Shown here piece after piece: positions 44,550 through 52,309 of a stretch of DNA of 64,000 nt (within the stretch, counting starts at the first letter, position 1; the number at the start of each line of letters is the position of its first letter). The translations under genes were made by a program, and so were the position numbers. The DNA is from UBA2396 sp038042175 (GTDB lineage: Bacteria > Planctomycetota > Phycisphaerae > Phycisphaerales > UBA1924): positions 92,281-156,280 of the forward strand of contig CAYHQQ010000002.1 in assembly GCA_964358855.1 (NCBI GenBank), written 5' to 3'. The notes under the pieces are model-generated. The model saw only the letters and a list, made by a program, of their open reading frames with translations, ran no database searches and was not told the origin of the DNA.

Positions 44550-45905
44550 CTACCCCACGTCCCGCTTCTGGAAAAGTATGACCGCAAGCGACAAGAACAC
44601 AGTGATCATCGCACCCGCGTGCACCATCGCCTCCAGAACATACTCGAGCGGCACCGGCTCGTTCTGGCTCACAGCGTCCAGAAGCCAGAAGTAGTGCATG
44701 TTGGGCAGCACCGCCCACAGCGGCATCGCAAGGAAGTTGACCCGCGTGGGTTTGGTGAACACAAAGTCGTCAACCGCCGGCGGACGCCGGATCGAAAGCG
44801 CCCGCCCGCCAATATGCCGAACCGTGAGGCTCTTGCCGTCCGATTTGGTCACAACCAAGGCCGCCGGCACCGACGCCGCAAATAACTGGTCGGGCTCGTT
44901 CACGTCTCCTTCGAATCCCCTGAACGCGGGGACCGCAAGGTCGAATCCCGACCCGTTCGATCCATAATAAATGGACTCTCCGGGTTTGACCGGCATGTCG
45001 GGCGGCTTGCGCAGCTCCAAAATGTATGAATCCCCGGGACTATCGAACGCCGTTCGAGTTGGGTCCGTCGGTGCGGCGACCACGACGATTCCGATGTCGG
45101 TGTTGGAGTACGCGAACCGCCCCACAAAGTAGTTGGTGAGCAAAGATGCCAGAAACACTCCAAGACAGACAAAGATCGTCATCACCTGATTGAGTCTGGC
45201 CGAGGCCGCCAGGGCGACACTGGTCAGCACCAGAGTGCCCAGCGTCAAGGCACAACAGGCCATGGTGATTTGGGGCTTGAAGTCGACGCTCATGTCCTGC
45301 CACGCCCACTTTGGGGAGATATTCAAGAGCAGCACGTACCCAACCACCAATGACGGGGTGAGCAGCACCATCGCGACCTGCGAGAAGTTCCAGCCGTAGA
45401 AGAAGTTACACCAACCCGCGAGGACCAGGGAAAGGCCGACGGCGCCCAGTCCAAAGAGCACGGTGGGCCCGTCGACCGTGTCAGACGCGTTGCTGAGCAC
45501 CCCGTGCCGGATCGCGATGAGCAGAAAGATGATCATCGCCCCCACCGAGAGGAGGATCGCCCCCGAAACGCCCAGATACTTGCCCAAGATCACCGTGGGG
45601 CGTCCGACGGGCTTGCTGACCACCGTGAGGGCCGTCTTGTTCTCGATCTCGCGTGAAAGGGTGGCGGTTGCGATGAACGCCGCGAGCAGGGTCGCCATGA
45701 CGAAGACCGTTGCTAAACCCACGTCCAGCAACATCTTATTGTCGCCCTGGACCTCGCCAGTCTCCTCGAGTCCCATGGCAAAGCCCGTGTTCCACGTGTT
45801 GAAGACCTGGAGCACCCCAGCCCCAAGCGTGAGCAGCAGCATAATCGGCTGGCGAAGGCTTTCAACAAACGCGTTTCGAGCAATGGTGAGCGTCTGAACA
45901 ATCAT
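44550..45905 (-). CDS. ABC-2 type permease without adjacent ATPase
   Basis: 451 residues with six or more membrane helices. MIVQTLTIARNAFVESLRQPI and SREIENKTALTVVSKPVGRPTVILGKYLG are typical of NosY/GldF-like ABC-2 permeases (E-x-K-T-x7-PVSR). After helix five comes a soluble stretch of about 130 residues containing the segment LTVRHIGGRALSIRRPP, before two last helices. Its closest relative in view is the permease at 52309, which shares the (K)PV(S/G)...ILGK(Y/W)LG(V/I) block. No ATPase gene is next to it, so it may borrow the ATPase of the divergent operon. Confidence 0.82.
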   Translation of the reverse strand: MIVQTLTIARNAFVESLRQPIMLLLTLGAGVLQVFNTWNTGFAMGLEETGEVQGDNKMLLDVGLATVFVMATLLAAFIATATLSREIENKTALTVVSKPVGRPTVILGKYLGVSGAILLSVGAMIIFLLIAIRHGVLSNASDTVDGPTVLFGLGAVGLSLVLAGWCNFFYGWNFSQVAMVLLTPSLVVGYVLLLNISPKWAWQDMSVDFKPQITMACCALTLGTLVLTSVALAASARLNQVMTIFVCLGVFLASLLTNYFVGRFAYSNTDIGIVVVAAPTDPTRTAFDSPGDSYILELRKPPDMPVKPGESIYYGSNGSGFDLAVPAFRGFEGDVNEPDQLFAASVPAALVVTKSDGKSLTVRHIGGRALSIRRPPAVDDFVFTKPTRVNFLAMPLWAVLPNMHYFWLLDAVSQNEPVPLEYVLEAMVHAGAMITVFLSLAVILFQKRDVG

Positions 45906-45917
45906 GCGATGGCTTTA

Positions 45918-45946
45918 TGATACTGGATCAGGACCCGGCGGGCCAA
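45918..45946 (-). promoter_or_regulatory. Possible promoter for the lone ABC-2 permease
   Basis: On the - strand TTGGCC (45946-45941) and TATCAT (45923-45918) are separated by 17 bases, with 4 and 5 of 6 consensus matches. Transcription would begin only a few bases before the ATG at 45905, implying a very short leader. Confidence 0.35.
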
Positions 45947-46097
45947 GCTCCCGGAAGGATCCATCGAGGCGTGCGGCTGGAAGGACGGGGCGGACGGTAC
46001 GCCGACGAGTGTCGGGCGGCGGGTCGAATAGAGCAACCCGAGAAGTTTCTACGAACGGGACGAACTATGGTTCGCGCCCTCGCGTACGAAAGTGTGC

Positions 46098-46118
46098 GAC
46101 CGGCCGTTCTGGCCGGTC
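46098..46118. other. Perfect 8-bp hairpin in the upstream region of the SPFH operon
   Basis: GACCGGCC and GGCCGGTC enclose GTTCT (46106-46110). No U tract follows on either strand, so it is not an obvious terminator. It lies about 330 bases before the first SPFH gene. Confidence 0.45.
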
Positions 46119-46376
46119 CACGGTGCCCGGCGACGACCTTCGCCGGCGGCCGCGTCCCCAGCGAGAGGAGAAACGGACTTTGGAAGGGTGCTGGCGGTGA
46201 CGCCATCGCTCATCCGTGAACCCGGGCCGCTGGACAGACTCCGTTCGAGGAGGCACAATACGCCCCCTCGGTCGGTCAACGGCCGGCGGATCGATTCGGC
46301 GCGTGCCGCAACCGACTGTCGCGAGCGTGCCCGCGAGCGATCGGTCCCGGGTGTGGACGAGCAGGACGGTGTTTGG

Positions 46377-46400
46377 GGTTCGCGGAATTCTCCGAGAACC
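46377..46400. other. Imperfect 9-bp inverted repeat before the SPFH operon
   Basis: GGTTCGCGG and CCGAGAACC pair with one mismatch around AATTCT. It ends 47 bases before the ATG at 46448 and could be an operator or a leader hairpin. Confidence 0.4.
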
Positions 46401-46447
46401 CGGTGTGAATGGCCCAGGTTGGTGAGGCCTGTTTCCTTGGAGCCGCA

Positions 46448-48541
46448 ATGAAGGCGGATTACCTGACTTTTCAACGTGCCACCGGGCGATCGCTCATCGG
46501 GGCGGTTCTTCAGGGTGCCATGGCCCTGGCCCTCCTGATCTACGGCGTCAAGGGGCGCGACCACGCCGCGATCACCGCGGCCTGCTCGGTCGGCCTGGGC
46601 GTCTCCATCTGGATCGGACTGGCGATCGTCTTTGACCAGCAACGCCGCGAACGCGTCGAGGCCCTGGAACAGGACACGCTCGCCGCCCAGCAGGGCTCCT
46701 CAGTCTTTGAGGGAGGCGGGGGCGACTTCCGGGTCGCCGCCCGGCGCTTGGCGATGATGCAGCGGTATTTCCTCCCGATCCTGAGCCTGGTCTTCGGGAC
46801 CGCCATGATCGGCGTGGGGGCGATGCGTTTCAGCTCGGGGTACAAACTGGTCGATCCGGGCGACTTCATGCCCGTCCACCAGCGTGGCTGGGCGCTCTCA
46901 GTCGCCTTCCTCTGCTCGCTCGTCGGCTTCGTCTTCGCCCGTTACACCGCCGCGATGGCCAAGCAACAGGTTTGGTCCTCGCTCAGGGCGGGCGCCGGAC
47001 AGGCGATCGCCGCCTCCCTGATGGGCCTGGTCATGGTCACCGGGCACTTCTTCGACATCTGGGGCCCCGACGGCGTGCTCCGCTACGCCCAGGTGATCTT
47101 CCCGGTCATGATGATGGTGCTGGGCGCGGAGGTCTATCTCAACTTCCTGCTCGACCTTTACCGCCCGCGCAAGGCCGGCGAAGTCCGCACGCCCCCCAGC
47201 GACTCGCGCCTCATGAGCTTCTTCGCCGCGCCCGACCGCGTCGCGCAGTCGATCAACGAGGCGATCAACTATCAGTTCGGATACGAGGTCTCCTCGACCT
47301 GGCTCTACCAGATCGTCAGCCGCTCGGTGCTCTGGCTCGTCGGCGTCGGTGTTCTCACGATGTGGCTCCTCACCTGCGTCGCGGTGCTCCAGCCCGACCA
47401 GCGCGGCCTCCTGCTCCGCAACGGCTCCGTCGCCGGCGAGGTGGGACCCGGCTGGACGTGGAAGCTCCCCTGGCCGATCGATCAGGTCGACGTGCCCGCG
47501 TACGTCGAACGCGACGAGAAGGGTTTCGTACGCGAGCTGGCCCGTACCTCCACGGGCGTTCGCTCGCTCCAGATCGCCACGCCCCCGCCCTCCAACGACA
47601 AGCCGGGCCCGATCCTTTGGACCAACGATCACACTGTTGGCGAAGTCTACTTCCTCGTCCGCCCCTCGCCCGTGGTCGACGTCGTCGCCCGCAGCTCGGG
47701 CGAGCCCGGTGCCCAGGACAGCGAATGGCTCAAGGACGTTTCGCTGATCGCGATGGAAGTGCCGTTGCGGTACGCCGTCAAAGACACCCAGCAGTTCGAG
47801 ATGCTCGGCGAGCCCGGGCAGCGCGAGGAGATCCTCAAGGCCGTCGCCAAGCGCGCGGTCATGCGGGCTCTGCGCGACTACACCATCGACGACATGCTCG
47901 GGCCCCGGCGCCCCGAACTCGTCGGCCAGCTCTCGCGGGCGGTCACCGCGGCATTTGAGGCCCGCAAGGCGGGCGTCCTGGTGCTGTCGGTCAACGTGAG
48001 CGGCGTCCACCCCAGCCAGAAAGTCGCGCCCTCGTTCGAGAAGATCGTTCAGGCCCAGCAGGGTGCCGAGGGCCTTGTCGAGCTCGCCCGTGCCATCGCC
48101 ACCCAGACCCTCACCAGCATGACAGGCTCGGAGGAGCTGGCCCAGAAGATCGCCCAGGCGATCGTCGAGAAGGAAACCATCGCCCAGGGCAACGCGGCCA
48201 ACGACCAGGCCCGCGCTCTGGACGCCCGCATCAGCGATCTCCTCTCCCAGTGCGGGGGCACCGTCGCCCAAACCCTCGCCGGCGCCCAGGGCGCCCGCTG
48301 GACCAAGCACATGGGCGAGCGTGCCCGCGCCGTGCGATACCTCGGGCAGATCGCCAGCTTCGAGGCCAACGAGGACCTCTTCCGCGCCCACACCTACTAC
48401 GACGCCCTCCTCTCGGCGATGCGGGAGTCCAGGCTCATCATCACCGACGACAGCGTCGGGACGCTCCGGTTTGACATGGACGTGAAGGACAAGGACACCG
48501 GCGTCGCCAACTTCTCCGAACTCAGCACCGATCCCAAGTAA
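46448..48541 (+). CDS. SPFH/Band 7 (HflK-like) protein with polytopic N-terminal domain
   Basis: 697 residues from the ATG at 46448, which has GGAG (46439-46442) five bases upstream; the longer frame from 46409 is less likely. The first 320 residues contain about seven hydrophobic helices, which ordinary HflK lacks (one helix). The last helix (SVLWLVGVGVLTMWLLTCVAVL) leads directly into the SPFH start QPDQRGLLLRNGSVAGEVGPGWTWKLPWP. SPFH then continues (VPLRYAVKDTQQFEML, ALRDYTIDDML...). A coiled coil rich in Ala, Glu and Gln follows. It begins a six-gene operon with two more SPFH proteins and an ABC exporter. Confidence 0.82.
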   Translation: MKADYLTFQRATGRSLIGAVLQGAMALALLIYGVKGRDHAAITAACSVGLGVSIWIGLAIVFDQQRRERVEALEQDTLAAQQGSSVFEGGGGDFRVAARRLAMMQRYFLPILSLVFGTAMIGVGAMRFSSGYKLVDPGDFMPVHQRGWALSVAFLCSLVGFVFARYTAAMAKQQVWSSLRAGAGQAIAASLMGLVMVTGHFFDIWGPDGVLRYAQVIFPVMMMVLGAEVYLNFLLDLYRPRKAGEVRTPPSDSRLMSFFAAPDRVAQSINEAINYQFGYEVSSTWLYQIVSRSVLWLVGVGVLTMWLLTCVAVLQPDQRGLLLRNGSVAGEVGPGWTWKLPWPIDQVDVPAYVERDEKGFVRELARTSTGVRSLQIATPPPSNDKPGPILWTNDHTVGEVYFLVRPSPVVDVVARSSGEPGAQDSEWLKDVSLIAMEVPLRYAVKDTQQFEMLGEPGQREEILKAVAKRAVMRALRDYTIDDMLGPRRPELVGQLSRAVTAAFEARKAGVLVLSVNVSGVHPSQKVAPSFEKIVQAQQGAEGLVELARAIATQTLTSMTGSEELAQKIAQAIVEKETIAQGNAANDQARALDARISDLLSQCGGTVAQTLAGAQGARWTKHMGERARAVRYLGQIASFEANEDLFRAHTYYDALLSAMRESRLIITDDSVGTLRFDMDVKDKDTGVANFSELSTDPK

Positions 48542-48613
48542 GGCCACACCCACCACCGACCCGACACCACCCCGGGGCACACGCCCGACGGGACACACTC
48601 AGGAGCTTTTGCC

Positions 48614-49645
48614 GTGCGACGCCTAGGGCTTTATCTTCTCGCGGGGACCGTTCTGGTCTTTCTTCTCGCGTACACGATGACGTACACCGTCCGCTTCACC
48701 GAGGCGGGGGTGCGAACACAGTTCGGACGGGTCAGCTCGACAGAGCTCTCCCCGGGCCTCAAATTCAAGCTGCCCTACCCCATCCAGTCGGTCACCACCT
48801 ACGACATCCGCACGCGCGTGACCCAGGTCAAGCTCGAAACGGTGCAGACCAAGGACTCCCGCCAGATCGTCGTCGAGTCCTACTGCATCTGGAAGGTCAG
48901 CGACCCCCTCAAGTTCTTCGAGCGATTCAGCAACGCCGGCCCACGCGCCGCCGACCACTTCCGCGCCGCCGACGACACCGTCAAGAGCAACCTGCGCAGC
49001 GCCCTGGGTGCCATCAGCAAGTACGAGTTCTCCAGCTTCTTCAACCCCGATCCCAAGCTCGACGGCCTCGCCGACCTCGAGAACGACGTGCTGGCCTCCC
49101 TCATCGCCAAAAACTCCGCTTCCGCCGCCGGCACCGAGAACGCCGAGGCCCGCGGCAACGCCTCGCTCGCCTCCGTCGGCATCGAGGTTACCGACGTGGG
49201 CGTCAGCCAGGTCGTGCTTCCCCAGGAAACCACCACCAAGGTCTTTGACCGCATGTCCGCCGCACGCGACCGCATCGCCAAGAAAATCACTTCACAGGCC
49301 GAGGCCGAGGCGGTGGGCATCAAGAGCCGCGCCGCCCTCGACTCCGATCGCATCAAGGCGTTCGCCCTCCAGCGTGCCGCCGACATCACCCGCAAGGGCG
49401 ACGAGGAGGCCAAGCAGTTCTTCGACATGATGAAGAGCAACCCACGCCTCGCCGTCTTCCTCACCGAGACCCAGATGCTCCGCGAGGCCTACGGCCGCAA
49501 GGGCACCACCCTTGTCCTGCCCTGGGACCTGCCCGGCTTCCGCCTCCTGAGGCCCGACGCGTCCAAGCGGGTCCTCAAAGACGGTGAGATTGTCGCGCCG
49601 CAGCTCGGCAAGGCGGCCCCGGCCTCCCCGGAGGCCCCGCGATGA
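48614..49645 (+). CDS. SPFH protein, HflC-like
   Basis: 343 residues from the GTG at 48614, with AGGAG at 48601-48605 eight bases upstream. A single N-terminal helix (LGLYLLAGTVLVFLLAYTMTY) is followed by the SPFH domain (VRFTEAGVRTQFGRVSS...GLKFKLPYPIQSVTTYD) and a long coiled coil (AARDRIAKKITSQAEAEAVGIKSRA). FDMMKSNPRLAVFLTETQMLREAYG near the end is the HflC C-terminal signature. HflC with HflK forms a large membrane cage that modulates FtsH in other bacteria. Here no ftsH is adjacent. Overlaps the next gene by four bases (ATGA). Confidence 0.85.
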   Translation: MRRLGLYLLAGTVLVFLLAYTMTYTVRFTEAGVRTQFGRVSSTELSPGLKFKLPYPIQSVTTYDIRTRVTQVKLETVQTKDSRQIVVESYCIWKVSDPLKFFERFSNAGPRAADHFRAADDTVKSNLRSALGAISKYEFSSFFNPDPKLDGLADLENDVLASLIAKNSASAAGTENAEARGNASLASVGIEVTDVGVSQVVLPQETTTKVFDRMSAARDRIAKKITSQAEAEAVGIKSRAALDSDRIKAFALQRAADITRKGDEEAKQFFDMMKSNPRLAVFLTETQMLREAYGRKGTTLVLPWDLPGFRLLRPDASKRVLKDGEIVAPQLGKAAPASPEAPR

Positions 49646-51087
49646 ACAGCAGCCGTCCACTCTTTTCGCCCGACCCGCCCGCCGGAGGGCCGCCCGCCCG
49701 CCAGCGCCCGTCTTCGCTCAGCCTGCGTACCGGCGGCGGGCCCGATGGCGAGCCAGGGGCCAACGAGGGCCTTGACCCGGCGAACCAGTCGCTCGCCGAC
49801 GCCCTGCGCGTCACGCTCCGCATCGTGCAGATCGGCATGCTCGTGCTTGCGGCCCTCTTCGCCATCAGCGGCTCGCAGTCCGTCCGCGAGAACGAGCGCG
49901 GGGTCAAGCTCATGTTCGGGGCGATCGTCGACCCCAGCGTGCAGCCCGGACTCTCGATCAACCCGCCCTACCCCGTAGGCGAGCTCATCCGCGTCGACTC
50001 GGGCCAGTCGGAGCTCAAGCTCCACGAGGAGTTCTGGGTCTTCGCCGCCAACAAGGCGGACCTGGCCAAGCCCCTCGACCAGCTCAACGCGACCACGAGC
50101 CTCACGCCCGGCCAAGGCGGCTCGACCATCACCGCCGACGGCAACCTCGCCCACACGCAGTGGAAGGTCATCTACAAGCGCGAGGACGCCGCCAAGTGGG
50201 CCACCAACGTGCTCCCAGAGGCCGAACGCATCCTCGTCAAGTCGGCCGTGCAGCGCGGCGTGGTCCACGCGTCGGCCAAGATCAACATCGAGGACATGCT
50301 CAAGCAGACCGGGGGCGACTCGGGCACTCTCACCACTCGGGCCAAGCTCATCGCCCAGGCACAGCTCGACCGCGCCAACAGCGGCATCGTGATCCAGCAG
50401 CTGCTCCTGGAGAACGCGATCCCGCCCCTCTCGGTACGCCTCCAGTTCAACAACGTGCAGAGCGCCGTCGCCGTGGGCGCCAAGCTCAAGGAAGACGCCG
50501 AGACCGAGGCCCGAAAGATCCTCAACGTCATGGTGGGCGGCGCTGATCGCCAGATCCGCACGCTGCTCGACGAGTACGAGCGTGCGGTGGAGGCCCCTGT
50601 CGGCGTCACGCCCCCCGCCGGAACGCGCACCAAGGAACAGGCCCTGGCCCTCATCAACGCCCTGCTCGAAGAGAAGTTCGTTGAGATCGACGGCGTCACC
50701 GTCGAGGGGATCCGCTCGGGCGAGGTCGCACAGATCATCGATGAGGCCAAACGCTACCGCACCGACATCGTCACCCAGCGAGAGGGCGAGGCCAAGCTCT
50801 TCGCCACCAAGCTCCTCCAGTTCCGCTCCAACCCCGAGCTCCTGGTCGCCACCGAGATCTCCTCGGCCGTCAACGCGTTCCTTGGACGCCAGGACGTGCA
50901 GCTCATGGCCCTCCCCGGCGGCACGAACTACATCAACATCGCCCTCAACCGCGATCCCGAGATCATGAAGGAGATCCTCGCTCGCCAGCGCGAGATGGAA
51001 GGCAACAAGGCGATGTTCGAACGCATGAAGAAGCTCGAGGAAGACAAGCACAAGCCCAAGGAAGGCAGTGCCACGCCCGAGACGTGA
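49642..51087 (+). CDS. SPFH protein, HflK-like
   Basis: 481 residues, ATG overlapping the preceding stop. A proline-rich cytosolic N-terminus of about 50 residues precedes one membrane helix (IVQIGMLVLAALFAISGSQ) and the SPFH domain starting VRENERGVKLMFGAIVDP...GLSINPPYPVGELIRVD. The latter half is a helical stalk (ALINALLEEKFVEIDGVTVEGIRSGEV... EGEAKLFATKLLQFRSNPELLVATEI) similar to HflK. The N-terminal Pro/Gly-rich extension also resembles HflK. This is the third SPFH gene in a row. Confidence 0.85.
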   Translation: MNSSRPLFSPDPPAGGPPARQRPSSLSLRTGGGPDGEPGANEGLDPANQSLADALRVTLRIVQIGMLVLAALFAISGSQSVRENERGVKLMFGAIVDPSVQPGLSINPPYPVGELIRVDSGQSELKLHEEFWVFAANKADLAKPLDQLNATTSLTPGQGGSTITADGNLAHTQWKVIYKREDAAKWATNVLPEAERILVKSAVQRGVVHASAKINIEDMLKQTGGDSGTLTTRAKLIAQAQLDRANSGIVIQQLLLENAIPPLSVRLQFNNVQSAVAVGAKLKEDAETEARKILNVMVGGADRQIRTLLDEYERAVEAPVGVTPPAGTRTKEQALALINALLEEKFVEIDGVTVEGIRSGEVAQIIDEAKRYRTDIVTQREGEAKLFATKLLQFRSNPELLVATEISSAVNAFLGRQDVQLMALPGGTNYINIALNRDPEIMKEILARQREMEGNKAMFERMKKLEEDKHKPKEGSATPET

Positions 51088-51100
51088 TCGAAAGGACCGA

Positions 51101-52309
51101 ATGCTCTCAGCGACCGACAGCAACACGCCCATCGTGGTCTGCCAGCAGCTCACGCGTATCTTCCGCGACTTCTGGATGAGGCCGCGCGCCCGCGCCGTCG
51201 ATTCCCTGACCTTCCAGATCGACAAGGGCGAGGTCTTTGGACTACTTGGCCCCAACGGCTCGGGCAAGTCGACCGCGATCAAGATGATCCTGGGCCTGCT
51301 CCGCCCCACCTCCGGTCGAGTCGCGATCTTCGGCAAGCCGCCCACCGACGTCGCGACCAAGCGGCGCATCGGCTACCTGCCCGAAGAGTCGTACCTCTAT
51401 CAGTTCCTCAACGCTCGCGAAACCCTGGAGTACTACGCCAAGCTCTTCGAGCAGGACTACCGCACACGCGAACGGCGCATCGACGAACTGCTCGACATGG
51501 TCGGGCTCCAGGGAGCCCAGTTCCGCCCCGTCCGCGAGTACTCCAAGGGCATGCAGCGCCGCATCGGCCTGGCCCAGGCCCTCATCAACGACCCCGAGTT
51601 CCTCGTCCTCGACGAGCCCACCACCGGCCTGGACCCCATCGGCACCAGGCAGGTCAAAGACCTCATCATCGAGCTGGGCCGGCGCGGCAAAACCATCCTC
51701 CTCTCCAGCCACCTCCTCGCCGACGTCGAAGACTGCGTCTCACGCATGATCGTCCTCTACGGCGGCCAGAAGCGCGAAGAAGGCACCTGCGAATCGCTCC
51801 TGGAGCGCCGCGAACGTCTCCTCATCGAGAGCGAACCCCTCGACGACGACACCATCGCCGAGATCGACGCCGTCATCCGCCGGCGCACCGGCGGCGACCG
51901 CCAGATCCTCAGCGTCACCCGCCCACGCCAGAAGCTCGAGGAACTCTTCCTCAGCATCGTCGAGAAGGCCCGCGCCCAGCAGATCAGCACCTCGGGCGCA
52001 ACCCACGGCGGCGAGACCGCCGCCTTCCTTAAGAGCGATCAGTCTTCCGAGATCGTCAGCCGCCTGGTCGCCGCCGCCGACGAGCCACTCCAGGCCGTGG
52101 CCCCCGCTCCCGCGCCGGCGCCTGCCGCGCCAAAGGGGCCCGACGTCAACGTCCTCGAAGCCCTCACCAAGCCGGCGCCCGCGCCCGAGAAAGACAAGGT
52201 TGCCCCGCCGCCCGCCCCGCCCAAGGACTTTGACCGCTCGGTCGTCGACTCGCTCCTGAGCGGCAACACCCAGAACGACCAGCAGGGTCCCAAAGGGACA
52301 AACCACTGA
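51101..52309 (+). CDS. ABC transporter ATP-binding protein with Pro/Ala-rich tail
   Basis: 402 residues from the ATG at 51101 (AAAGGA five bases upstream). Walker A GPNGSGKST is at 50-58, the signature is YSKGMQRRI (SGGQ variant, as in the CcmA/NosF class), and Walker B with switch is FLVLDEPTTGLD. After the ATPase domain and a short regulatory region comes a tail of about 80 residues rich in Ala and Pro, ending with two similar short motifs, VNVLEALTKP and RSVVDSLLSG. It partners the permease at 52309, whose ATG overlaps its TGA by one base. Confidence 0.92.
   Translation: MLSATDSNTPIVVCQQLTRIFRDFWMRPRARAVDSLTFQIDKGEVFGLLGPNGSGKSTAIKMILGLLRPTSGRVAIFGKPPTDVATKRRIGYLPEESYLYQFLNARETLEYYAKLFEQDYRTRERRIDELLDMVGLQGAQFRPVREYSKGMQRRIGLAQALINDPEFLVLDEPTTGLDPIGTRQVKDLIIELGRRGKTILLSSHLLADVEDCVSRMIVLYGGQKREEGTCESLLERRERLLIESEPLDDDTIAEIDAVIRRRTGGDRQILSVTRPRQKLEELFLSIVEKARAQQISTSGATHGGETAAFLKSDQSSEIVSRLVAAADEPLQAVAPAPAPAPAAPKGPDVNVLEALTKPAPAPEKDKVAPPPAPPKDFDRSVVDSLLSGNTQNDQQGPKGTNH

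Larger units (their letters stand above)
45906..46447. other. 540-base non-coding interval with hairpins between permease and SPFH operon
   Basis: No convincing coding frame is seen: the overlapping open frames are Arg/Gly-rich and lack family matches. It holds the likely promoter of the divergent permease (45918-45946), a perfect 8-bp hairpin at 46098-46118 and an imperfect 9-bp hairpin at 46377-46400 just before the SPFH operon. A structured leader or a small RNA is possible; no known riboswitch consensus was recognised. Confidence 0.5.

Noticed and set aside
45906..46447. A known RNA gene such as SRP RNA, RNase P RNA or tmRNA in the long gap
   Set aside because: I looked for the conserved SRP tetraloop region, the P4 core of RNase P and tmRNA tRNA-like ends and saw none.
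46898..48598. Open frame of 566 codons on the - strand
   Set aside because: Antisense shadow of the polytopic SPFH gene, Gly/Asp/Glu/Val-rich composition, no domain.
46448..51087. Simple HflK-HflC modulators of FtsH
   Set aside because: There are three SPFH genes, one with a large extra membrane domain, no ftsH nearby, and an ABC exporter follows in the same operon.
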